The translations under genes and the position numbers were made by a program. A model generated the notes under the pieces. It did not search any database, was not told the origin of the DNA, and saw only the letters and a program-made list of their open reading frames with translations. This document shows, in pieces, positions 39,396 to 50,400 of a stretch of 64,000 nt of DNA. Position 1 is the stretch's first letter; every line of letters starts with the position of its first letter. Source of the DNA: Mycogone perniciosa (Eukaryota; Ascomycota; Sordariomycetes; Hypocreales; Hypocreaceae); NCBI GenBank assembly GCA_025331125.1, contig JAOALB010000064.1, forward strand, positions 186,001-250,000, read 5' to 3'.

Positions 39396-39644
39396 ATGAG
39401 CCTATTCGATCAGCTCGATCAGCTCCAACAGCTCCAACAACAGCGGGCCTGGAGGCTTTATCAGCAAAATCTACAGCGCCGAACCTGTGGATTGTGCCGC
39501 TAGACCTTCCCATCGCGAAATCAACTTTTCCGTCACCTTCAATCGCACTGCCCAGCTAGCCCGATCGAATTCAAGCCTATCAGCTGTTCAAGCCGGATCC
39601 AACGCTTCGAACAACGCGCCTCTATTCGACCTAGCCGACTTTAA
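39396..39644 (+). pseudogene. C2H2 zinc-finger relic with an in-frame TAG
   Basis: From ATG 39396 the frame reads MSLFDQLDQLQQLQQQ, a Gln-rich helix, then a fingerprint that fits C-x2-C-x3-F-x5-L-x2-H-x3-H exactly (C..C, F, L, H, H). The only break is TAG at 39501-39503, inside the finger between the second Cys and the Phe. A C-to-T change of a CAG codon would explain it. The frame then stays open to TAA at 39642-39644. The frame upstream of the ATG is also open for some distance. Such short Gln-rich C2H2 modules occur in gag-like parts of fungal retroelements; the position next to other transposon debris supports that, but it is not proven. Confidence 0.5.
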
Positions 39645-40371
39645 GAACGCGGCCTCAAACTGCCAAGCCGGCTATCGGATGAGGCTATCAGTCATCATCT
39701 TGTTCGGGTTCATCAATGGCGTAGTGACTAGGATCACCTGAGGACGGGTAAGTTTTCTTTTTTTAGGGGGGCATTTGATACAAAATCCTTGCCTTTGCTT
39801 TCTTCATTCCTTCCTTATCTACTCTTTCTAGCCTATTATGTATCCAATAAGCACTAAGTAGAGTCATGGACGCGAGTCGTGCTTAGTCAATTTAACCGGT
39901 GCTGACTGAGAAAGCCAAGTGACTTCTCTAATATATTAACCAACATTACGGAGGTGCTTTCCATTCTCAAATTAGCAGTATATACCGTTCGTTGGTTGGC
40001 GTGGTACTTCGTGAGCACTAACTAAAAGGACTTCGCCTTTTAGTGAGACCCAAAATCTCTGGGCTGACCTAATACCCGGGCCAGGAACGGGTTTATATGG
40101 GGCTATAGGGAGTTGTTGGTGTATAATTAGGTTAAAAATGAAGCCTAACACTCAAGGTACCTAAGGTCCATACTAACAGGTAGTTATTATAAGATCTAAT
40201 ACACTAAATAAAAGTCTTATCTACTTAGGTCTTTTTTTATCACTATTTACGACCACTCTGTATCTAGGTACGGAGTACAACAGCCTCGTTTGGGCAATAG
40301 GTCGGTAGGAGCCAGAGGTCTAGCCCCTGTTCGCTACGTTTCGCTGGACAAAGGAAAGTTTTGGTGTGTTC
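39645..40371. other. Intergenic, transposon-like debris
   Basis: No gene. A perfect 9-bp inverted repeat (ACTAAAAGG at 40021-40029, CCTTTTAGT at 40036-40044, loop of 6) could form a hairpin. A TACGGAGTA copy is at 40269-40277. The right end is probably the 3' untranslated part of the LINE fragment that follows. Confidence 0.45.
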
Positions 40372-40701
40372 TCAATCTATGTCTTGTAGAGAGGGGCCGT
40401 ATAGGTTCGCTTCCTCCACCAGCTTCTGGAAAGCCTCGCTCCCCTTGGGTTTTAGTAGGTATATGACTGGTCTCTCGCCTCTCGGTGTTTCGGGGAGGAA
40501 GCTCCTCGTTATGCGGCATTCGGCAAAGTGTCCCGGCTCCTTGGGGGAGCCGCATCTGCAATGGGATTGCGTGTCGTGGCCAAAACAGTCGTGGTAGCTT
40601 TGGTAGTCTCCGTTACCAGACCTTTCTGCCAGTAGCCTGTGCAGGACGGGTCGGGGGAGTTTCAGTTCCGGGGGATTTGTAGATGCTCCTAGGCCCCACA
40701 T
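40372..40701 (-). pseudogene. Tad1-like LINE fragment (C-terminal end of ORF2)
   Basis: The 109-residue frame matches the end of fungal Tad1/MGL-type non-LTR retrotransposon polyproteins: LPRPVLHRLLAERSGNGDY, then a Cys/His cluster CRCG...HFAEC, then a PKGxEAFxKLVEE block close to the stop. This region follows the RNase H domain in complete elements. Nothing upstream (above 40701) continues the protein, so this is a 5'-truncated copy, as is usual for LINE insertions. It is far less RIP-mutated than the island, perhaps because the short copy escaped detection. Confidence 0.72.
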
Positions 40702-41089
40702 CTACTTAGTCGATATCAAGACAGCTCTAATGGTTAGGTAGGTGTGGCTATATTTATAGATGACACCTAAATTTGTATCTCTATATTTCGTAATATCACC
40801 TTATTGCGGAATTGCTCGTCCCCGGGTCTGGAGAGGCGCAGCTACATAACGGCTTCCTATCAAATGATTCGCTGAATTTAGAGAGCTTTCTACTTGTATA
40901 GTACTCACAGAAGATTATATTTCCTATAAATAAGTATTTAAGGACCCCCTCAGCTACACGTAGTCAATATACTTATCATTGCAACCGCAAAATAGATAGC
41001 TTCACATAAAAGTATATTTTCACTAACATCATTGTTGCACTTTGCTCCTTATCTAATTTTTTCCCCATTCAATCTCAATATATCTTATA
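40702..41089. other. Intergenic, promoter region of the secreted protein
   Basis: No gene. A plausible TATA-like stretch (CTATAAATAAG) occurs at about 40924-40934, about 160 bp before the ATG at 41090. Confidence 0.4.
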
Positions 41090-41683
41090 ATGTTCGCTTT
41101 CAAGAAGATGATTACACCTGGGCTCCTTTTGTCATCCCTTCTCATCCTCAGTGCCAGGGCGGTACCTGCCCCGGCACCTGCCGTAATCCATCTGGTAAGG
41201 CGTCGCTACTCTCTCACACAATTTATAGACAGTTGCTAACATCAGTACCGGGGAAGGCCGAGAGACAAGATGGTGGCGGAGTTATCAGACTCTGCGTCGA
41301 CTTTGACGCCGGAGGCAAATGCGCCAATGTAGGCATCCCACCGAGTGCCATCGTTACCAGCCCCCTTCTCCAAGGCCTTTCCGCTTTCGAGATCGACGGA
41401 GGCCAGCTCTGCACTCTCCTAGGAGGCTGTCCGTCCTCCGCGCAGCTTATTTCACCGGGGCTCACCTGCGGCCTCAGCAATAGCTTCGGCTTTTTCACCG
41501 GTTGTGGAGCTTTTGTTGGCGATGGCAATCAAATCGAGATTAAGAGTGGCGATCCGTAAGTTCCTAGACACCTATAAGGTATTGATTAATTGATATCTGA
41601 CACCCCGCACAATATACAGGTTCCGAAACTTCGAGGGGCCTTTGAATGATAACTTGCGCTGCATGCAGTGTACCAAGGTCTAG
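41090..41683 (+). CDS. Small secreted cysteine-rich protein
   Basis: ATG 41090 begins a clear signal peptide (basic start, LLLSSLLIL core, cleavage likely after ARA) followed by a Pro/Ala stretch. An intron starts at the donor gtaagg, 41195; its acceptor is not certain (in-frame choices lie near 41255-41265, ahead of a RQDGGG segment). A second intron is 41556-41619, and the stop is TAG 41681-41683. The mature protein is roughly 140 residues with eight Cys, including LCVDF...GGKC, LCTLLGGC and a C-terminal CMQC. The spacing recalls small secreted crystallin-like or effector-type proteins of Eurotiales. It does not have the CC doublets of hydrophobins. It probably acts outside the cell; function unknown. 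Confidence 0.7.
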
Positions 41684-43469
41684 AACATCACCTCTGGTCG
41701 CTGAAAATGACGGAGTCTGGTTGTTGTTGTTTTTGGGTCCTCATACAAGCTGTTGAATTCATATAGGTATTTAGATGTTATATATCTACATTAGTTATTT
41801 TCTTTCTGGGAAGAGTTATTTACATCTTAAATAAATGGGAGTTGTATTATTCATACTGCGCGGCATAAGTTTCGCAGGTTGTGAAGCAGCAGGTTGCAGA
41901 CGCCACTGCCATCATCAATATGAGTATGGCCTATTGCCACATTATTGGTCTACCCGTCTCATTCCGCTGTACTGTTTCGCTACATTTAAGCTAGCGGCAT
42001 TTCTGAATTTAACATCTTCTATGAAAAACCGCTCATGATATTTGTGATGCTATAGCTCTATCCCGAAATGTCTTCAAGCCCTGCGACACGTGTATTTAAC
42101 AGTGGTGATTCGGTTTCAGAGAAAGACACGACTTTGGGTATTCGTATTGGTAATAATTAAAGCCTGTAATGGGAATTGTTCTGATTGGAGAGTCTTCAGC
42201 TAATCCACAAACTTACTCCTGGCAGCGAGACGCTGAGAACCATTTAAAACAAATGCCACTTCCCAACGCCCCTAAAAGATCTCATCCAATTGAGTCCATG
42301 AAAGTAGCGCACTGTTCATAGAGTACGTCCATATATGATACAAACGAACTGACGCCCATATTGGGAGTTATGTTCCCGAGACTCTTATGGCGAAAAAAAA
42401 GTAGGATGCTAGTGAAAAAGTGGGCGCTCTCGAATGGAGATGCAAACTACATCCGGATAACTTACGGGATTTAAGTTAGGTATTATTATTGTTGTGATTG
42501 AATTTATCTGCAAGTATCAATAGCGACTTCCCTCCCAAGTGCTATTTATAGTAAAAATCACTACCCTTTAGCTAAAAGGTACTCCGTAAAGTCCTTTTTT
42601 ATTAGTGTTGGCAAAGTACTATATTAGTAGAGATTCTTATAATATGAACAACCTAAAATCCAATAAATATTCTTTGGCTTATATACCTTAGCCTTATATT
42701 TTAGAATTTAGGATCTACAAGAATATACTCTATAAATACCACTAGCTGTAGATTATAGTGTTAGATTGTCCTACTTGTTAAATGTATAATAGCAATCTTG
42801 GACTGAGTGAAAGAAGCCATTGTACCTCTAGAGACCTAGACTCCTATAGAAGTGTTTCCACGAATGGCGAATGAACTTCGTCGGTGTGTGCTGACCAAGG
42901 CCGAAATGCAAGGGTTAGGAATAATGGGGCGAGCTCCACAAACGCACAAGTTGAGCCAAGGGACATGCATGAATGTTGGCAGGCATTTTGTGTTTCGAAA
43001 CAGGCGTGCCTGTAGCAAGGATCACCTGTCCGCCTCATGAATCGGCCATTCAAGTCAATGGACACGTTTGTTATCTCTTCGAGAGTGAATCTTATATCGA
43101 CGTACGAAGTGCTTATTGGGGATGGTTTTGGTGGAGTAAACGCGACCTCTACAAATCAAATTCCTGCTAACAGAAAACTCCCCGCCTTCCTTTCTCGCTG
43201 ACCGCCTGCCAAAAGCAAACTCAAGTACCGGGAATATTAACCCATATTAAGCGACACAGGTGATGCAGCACTGCCTTGGCTTGGCATGTTGGGCTGGCTG
43301 GCTGGCTGTGCTCATCATTTCCTCTGACTTCTTCCCACTATGTCTCTCCTCCCCTTATGGAGAGTTTCCAGGAACCATAGCGGCTACAGTGCTTCTCATG
43401 ATGCCCTACACGGATGTCAATTGCTGAGACGACTCACTATTATCGACGCGAGCACACAATCCTGCGCCA
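41684..43469. other. Intergenic, promoter of Ca2+-ATPase 2
   Basis: No gene recognised in about 1.8 kb. One TACTCCGTA at 42580-42588. A short GGCT repeat at 43292-43309 ends in CTGGCTGTG (43302-43310), an 8 of 9 match to the CrzA motif found exactly at 8601-8609. An AT-rich patch lies near 42480-42790. Confidence 0.5.
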
Positions 43470-46400
43470 ATGGCTGACCAGCCCGCGTCCTCCGTTACTC
43501 TCGCAGCGCCAGCGAGAGGCCGATTCGCCTTCACAGCTGAGCAGCTGAGCTCGCTACACGCCCCCAAGAATCTGCATGCCTTCCATGAGTTTGGAGGTCT
43601 TGCTGGCCTCGAGGCAGGTCTTCATACCAACCGCACTGCGGGCCTGAACGCCGATGAGACCACAGTTAGACCTCGCCTTCAGGACGAGCTCACGCCCCCC
43701 GAGAAGGCATGGGAGGTCGAACAAGGCGCTATATCGCGTGACCCATTTGTTGATAGGAGGCGTGTCTTCCTTGACAACACTCTCCCCACCAAGAAGCAGC
43801 CCACGTTTGTGAAGCTACTATGGGCGACGTACAACGACCCTGTCCTGTTTCTGCTGACAGCGGCGGCTATGGTCTCTCTGGCCCTCGGGCTGTACCAAGC
43901 TCTCGCTACATACCATAAGCCTGGCCAGCCGGCTATTGAGTGGGTCGAGGGTGTTGCAATTCTGGTAGCCGTCATTATCATCGTCCTCGTCGGGTCCGTA
44001 AATGATTGGCAGAAGCTGCGCCAGTTCCGCAGGCTTGAAAAGAAGCAGTTAGAGCGTGACGTCAGAGTCATCCGGTCTAATGTGCCTATTCTGATACCAA
44101 TCTCAGAAGTCCTTGTTGGCGACGTCGTCCATCTTGAGCCAGGCGACATTGTCCCAGCCGATGGTATTTTGATCAATGGTTACAATGTCGTTTGCGACGA
44201 GTCAGCCGCCACTGGAGAGTCTGACCACATTCATAAGCAGCCCGGAGATGAGGTCTTTCGCACATTTGTGGAGCGTGGAGCAGCTCACGATGAGCTCAAC
44301 CCTGAACTCGACCCGTTTCTCCTCTCTGGCACCAAGATAATCGATGGCATTGGCACGTTCCTAGTGACAACAACCGGTCTCAATTCTACATACGGCAAAG
44401 TTCTATCTTCGTTGAAGGAAGACCAAGAACTTACTCCACTGCAGGAGAGACTGGCAGTTCTGGCCAAGTACTTCGCCAACACTGGCGCGGCGTGGGCATT
44501 GCTCCTCTTCGTTATTCTTCTTATCAAATTTCTAGCACAGCTGCCTCAGAACACCCAGTCGCCAGCCGACAAAGGGAAGACATTCATTGACATCTTCATC
44601 ATCTCCCTCACTGTGTTGGTCATTGCCGTCCCAGAGGGCCTTCCACTCGCTGTTATGCTGTCACTTGCATATGCCACGACGAGAATGCTCAAGGACCACA
44701 ACTTGGTTCGGCGACTACAGGCATGTGAGACCATGGGCAACGCCACCAACATATGCTCCGACAAGACTGGCACGCTGACACAGAACGATATGCGCGTTGT
44801 TGCGGGCATCATGGGTACGGACAGTCAATTTCGTGATAAACATGCCGTTTCTTCCAGCAGCTCGGATGCATCGGACTCGGATGCATCGAGCCTACATGTG
44901 GATATGGAGCTCCCAGGAACGGAAGAATTCCTGAATGGTCTCTCTGGTGATGTCAAGACACTGCTTATGGAGTCGATTGCCCTGAATACCACCGCCATCG
45001 ATGCGAATGATGCCAACTTTGTGGGCTCTGACACGGAATCAGCCCTGCTCAAATTCGCTCGCGACCGCTTGGGAATGGGTGCAGTGAGAAGAGTGCGGTC
45101 CAGTAAGAAGGTCGTTCAGTTTATACCATTTAGTTCCCTGCGTCAATGCATGGCTACCGTCATCGAGCTGCCACACAAATCCGGGCCAAGGTATAGAGTT
45201 TTCATCAAGGGCGCGTCGGAGGTAATGCTGGCACGGTGTTCCAAGATTATTGAGGATTCATCCAGAGGTTGCGCCGCGATTGAGATGTCGACCTTGCAGA
45301 GACAGACACTGGCCAAGACCATCGATACTTATGCAAGTCAGGCACTTCGAACCATTAGCTTGGTGTACCGGGACTTCAGCCCAACGGTTACAGAGGACGA
45401 GGCCACTCCTGAGCGAACCGATTTCAGCTTGGAGGATCTTCTAACTGACGCGGTCTTTTTGGCTGTCGTTGGCCTACGCGACCCTCTTCGGCCTGGTGTG
45501 TCGAAGGCCGTGGAAGTCTGTCAAGATGCTGGTGTCACCGTGAGAATGGTGACAGGAGATAACATTCGTACCGCTATAGCTATTGGTGAGCAGAGTGGCA
45601 TTGTTACAGGCGAGGATGATCTCATCGTTGAAGGTGCAGAGTTTAGAGCGTGGACTGACGATGAACTGGACAAGAGGCTCTCACACCTCAAGATTATAGC
45701 TCGCTGTAGCCCCAGCGACAAAGCGAGACTTGTATTGAGGCTCAAAGCCAAGGGAGAGATTGTAGCTGTTACTGGCGATGGAACCAATGACGTAGCTGCT
45801 CTGAGCGCTGCCGATATCAGCTTTGCGATGGGTGGTCTCACAGGCACGGATATTGCCAGAGAGGCTTCGTCTATTATCTTGATGAACGATGACTTCAATT
45901 GTGTAGTGAAGGCGCTAATGTGGGGGAGATGCGTTGATGATTCTGTCAAGAAGTTCTTGCAGGTAAGCGACTCTCAGGCCAATGGATGATCTTTTCCCAA
46001 CTAACAAACGACTCAAGTTCCAAATCACGATCACGTTCACTTCCGTGTTACTTACATTCATCTCCGCCATTGCACATCCACACGAGCAGTCAGTCCTTAC
46101 TCCCGTCCAACTTCTCTGGGTCAATCTCTTCCAGGACACAATGGCGGCTCTTGCTCTGGCAACGGACAAACCCCAGGAACGAGTCCTACGTCGAAAGCCA
46201 GAGCGACGGGATGCGCCTCTTGTCAGTATACCAATGTGGAAGACCATTCTTGGACAGTCGATATATCAACTAGCCATAACAATTGTGCTATATTTTGCCG
46301 GGGAGCAGATCTTCCAATCCAACTCTGATCACGAAATTCAGCAGGTTCAGGCACTCGTGTTCAATACGTATGTCTGGATGCAGATATTTAACATGTACAA

Positions 46401-46831
46401 GTACGTTCTTAACTCCATCATTATTCCCGTCCCCGTTCTATTCCTACCGCCGGACCACTGTCCCAGCCGCGCCAGTGCGAAATTTGCTAACAAGAACTTA
46501 TAGCACCCGCCAGCACGACAACACATACAACATCTTTGAGGGCGTCCTGTCCAATTGGCTCTTCATAGCCGTTGTCACCATCATGATCGTCGTTCAAATT
46601 CTCATCATTTTCTTCGGAGGCGCTGCCTTCTCCGTCGTGCGCCTTACAGGTGCGCAATGGAGGATCTCGCTGGTAGCGGGCTTTCTCTCCCTCCCCATCG
46701 GGGCTGTTATCCGGTGGCTGCCCGATGGACCGTTCGAGGAGGCAAAGGAGCATATAAGTAAGGCCTCGCATAAGTTCTGGGAGCCGCTGAAGTTTTGGAA
46801 ACGTCGTGATTCAGACAGCCATTCGGTTTGA
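43470..46831 (+). CDS. PMC-type (P2B) Ca2+-transporting ATPase 2
   Basis: Exons 43470-45962, 46018-46400 and 46504-46831, with introns of 55 and 103 nt, encode 1,067 residues. Motifs in order: TGES 248-251, PEGLP 388-392 in M4, CSDKTGTLT with phosphorylated Asp 431, TGDGTND 768-774, NLFQD in M6, then four C-terminal membrane segments. The M6 Asp is kept, though the usual LIM before it is LFQ. It lacks the long Ser/Thr-rich N-terminus and the poly-Glu of ATPase 1, and lacks the intron that ATPase 1 has after its second membrane segment, but has the same 383-nt penultimate exon. Both therefore descend from one gene. It should pump Ca2+ out of the cytosol into vacuole or across the plasma membrane. 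The AT-rich island separates it from the rest of the calcium cluster. Confidence 0.95.
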
Positions 46832-47406
46832 GTGTATTACGCTACGACCCTAGAAGGCACCCTGGACAGCTGCCTATGCTTTGAAACGTGATCAGAATTT
46901 GATAACGATACTTAGTTTAATTATACCATTTCGTTCTTCATCGCATGTGTTCGTTGCGACCAAAGCGTCATGCACAAACTCTGAACCCCATTACACTTGA
47001 TTGCATGTAAGAGGCATTTTTTACAGGGAAGCATTCAACCTTGTGTGCTCCATGTCAGCGACGAAAGCGATACATTGCTATTGACATGTTGGCCTCCATG
47101 GTGGATATTGTGATTGATAGTACACAGTCAGGTTCTCTTATAATTGCCCCCAGTTATTTTAGTCAAACCGGGTGAAGTGGAGCTTTGGCAGCGATGATAT
47201 CCAGAATTATCAGACGATATGAGATATTTATTGCTTACTTATATGGAGGGTGAAAACAAAAGAGAGATATAATATTTGTGGAATCAACCTTGTAAGTGTA
47301 TCTCCACCCAACAGCCATCGCGTTTGCAACAGCATGTAAACCACTCCACCTAACTGCTTCCAGATGACCACACGATCTCAACCACCGACCCATTCGTGCA
47401 ACACCA
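46832..47406. other. Convergent 3' intergenic region
   Basis: Spacer between the tail-to-tail ends of ATPase 2 and the NLR gene. Only short frames; nothing else seen. Confidence 0.5.
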
Positions 47407-50400
47407 CTATGGCAGATCTTGCGCATCGATATCCAGATCATTCGGAGTTGGGTAGCCCGGCAGCCGGGCTTCGCGGATCATAGCGAGGAATTCATCCATC
47501 TCCCCGTCAATTGGGGCTGTTCTGAGACCCTCCGGGCCGTTCACACAGGAGCGACCATCCGCAATATACCAGCTGAGGTGATCCTTAAAGCTGCGATCAA
47601 GCAGTATCTTGTACATATTCTTGACCGTCTTGCCATTGAGAAGAGTGGAATAGTCAGCATTGTGATTCCGAAGCGCCTGCTCAGCCTGGTCGACTCTCCC
47701 ATGCCTGATAAAGGACTTTATAATCTTGACCAATCTCGCTGGCAAGCTTGACTGACGACCTAGGGAGTAAGCAGCAGCCTCTCTAATAGTCTCATCTTTG
47801 TCCCCCAGCAGTGCAGCAAGGGTTTGAAGGATCTCCGTAGGTAGGTGTGAATGCCTATGACCTATGGCTGCAGCACTAGCCCATTTAACACAGCCATCTA
47901 CATCATGTAGCCGTGCAGCGAGGGCTTGAAGGATTTCCGTAGGTAGGCTTGACTGATTACCTAGGGCTTGAGCAGCAGTCCATTTAATATCCTCATCTTG
48001 GTCCTCAAACCGTTCAACAAGGGCTTGAAGAATCTCTGTAGGGAGGCTTGTCTGACACTTTAGGGTTTGAGCAGCAGCCCATCGAACAGAATGATCTCGG
48101 TCCCTAAGTCGTGCAGCGAGGGCTTGGAGGATCTCTGTGGGTAGATGCGAATGCCTGTTACCTAAGGCTCTGGCAACAATATATCTGACCCAAGCATCTC
48201 GGTCTTCTAGCCGTGCGGCAAGAGTTTGAAAGATCTCTGTAGGTAAGTTTGACTGACGCTCTAGGGCTCGAGCAGCAGCCCATCTAACAGAATCATCCTG
48301 GTCATCCAGCCGTGCGGCAAGGGCTTGAAGGATCTCTGTAGATAGACCCGACTGCTTACCCAGACATTCAGCAGTTTTCGATCTAACAGACTCATCTTGA
48401 GCATCCAGCTGTGCGACAAGGGCTTGAAGGGAGTCTGCAGATAGGCTTGGCTGGCCACCTAGGGCTCGAGTGAGCGCCCCTCTAACAAACTCATCTTGGT
48501 CGTCTAGCCATGCGACGAGGGTGTCGGAGATCTCATCAGGCAAATTTGGCTGGCACGAAAGCGTAATATAGGCCTCGTTTCTCAGGACCGCGTCCTGTAA
48601 CTGCTCCACAAGTATACGAAGTATTTCGTCTGAAAGTCTCTGTTGGCGATTGCGCAGAATTTCGTAGACAATGTCTTTCATAAACCAAGTTGCTCCAAGA
48701 TCCCCGGATTCTGTTCCTGTGAGCCATGAAAATGCCGGTCCGATGACGTCTGACGAAATTCTTGGTCGGCCCTTCATGGCCCACAGGATCTTTCTCCGTT
48801 CCTTCGTGGATCCTTCATCCCAGACCTTCACTAAAACTTGATCTGGAAGCCCCGTATGTCTCACAAGTGTCGATGAGCTCTGAGCCTTGAGCTCAAACTT
48901 TAACCAGCCTAACATATCCCTTTCCAGATGGTTTCGGATTGAATCAGATAGGTGATTGGCTTCGCTCAAACAACCCATGAGACGACGCTGATGCGTAGGG
49001 CCCAGCAAATCTCGTGGCAGGTTCTCAACTTCCCCAAAGAACCGTGTCGTGGACTCTTCCGAACTGATCAAACCGGTAACAAAGCGCCAAAACACATCAT
49101 AGTGCGCAGTGTATTTGTGTTGTGCAAGGAACTCCGTAGGCGCAACCTTCTTTCTCCTTCCACTTTCAAGCGACAAGCAGTTTAGTTGGGATTCAGCTTC
49201 CCAGTGTCGTACGAAATATCGGGCAGCAAAGTATTCCTGAAATGTTAGGTGCAAGAAGTGATAGCTTTGGGCTGTTTGTGTTGAATATGGATCTGAAGTT
49301 CGGATGAAGAAAAGACGTGGCAACATTTTACCAAGAGGCGTTATCTCCTTGAAAGCCGTTAATATGGTACGCTGATGCCTATGCGTGAATTCTGTAATGT
49401 TATTACAAAGTCCAGTAAAGGCGAATATCTCGAGAATCTCAATCTCAAGTTCCATCCGATCTTCCATCTTCGACCAATTGCAGTCCAAAATTTGGGATTT
49501 CGTCAAAACAGCCCCTTCTTCCTTCTGGGCGAATTGAAGAAGACTCTTTTTCAACAGGCTTCCCTCGATGGCTTTATACAAGCCAGTCATGGTCTGTTCC
49601 ATGGTTTCGTGGGCAAAGCATTCCCATGTGAAGCAAATAGCATCTAGTTGAATCGGAATGCGAACAAGATCTTGAATAAGACCATGACTTTCCAGGAAAG
49701 ACCGGATCTCGTTGACTTTTTTCTCGTCCTGAACTGCATTTTCGAGATAAGCTTTTACTTGGTCCGAATAGAATCCGATAGCCTCCAGCTCAAGGTCAGG
49801 CGCAATGACATTAGCCGGTACTGTCGTCCCGGGTCGCGACGTGATGATGACATTGGGTTGGTTCAATAGCTCGCAGAGGAAGATGGAGATTTTGCTACCT
49901 TTAGTGAACTCCTGAGATACCTCATCTAGGCCATCAAGCAAAAATAGAGTCCTTTGCGAGCTCAATGTTTGCTCAAGCGAGGTCGAGAGCTCGCTACCTC
50001 TTGCGTGATCGAAGAAGAACACATGATAGAACAGGTTCTTCCAGTTGTCTGGCGTATATAGCATTCCTTTCAACCTCCGTAGAGGCAACCACAGTACGCG
50101 TTCGAACAAACCAGCCCACATGCCAGTATGAAGGAACTCATGAACGATCTTTTTGCACAATGTCGTCTTCCCAACGCCTGCACAGCCTCGAATTAAGATC
50201 CGCCTTGGCTCTTTGGAAATTGGATGATACACCCCCTGACGTGAATTGAAAAGATCGGGTAGTTCCATCTGAAATTCTTCATTGGGCGTCTGAATCTGGA
50301 GTCGAGCCTCCAGTGATTGGAGGGAAGGGGGGAAGAGCCAAGAACCATCGGGACCAGCCGAGTTCATAATGGCCAGGTTTATGTAGCATTGGCTCATGTC

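Noticed and set aside
41090..41683. Hydrophobin
   Set aside because: It has eight Cys but not the spacing with two CC doublets that defines hydrophobins.
43679..44176. 165-codon minus-strand frame
   Set aside because: Shadow of the ATPase 2 coding strand.
47746..48636. CRISPR-like tandem array
   Set aside because: The ~99-nt units are in-frame coding repeats of a HEAT-type domain in a eukaryotic gene.
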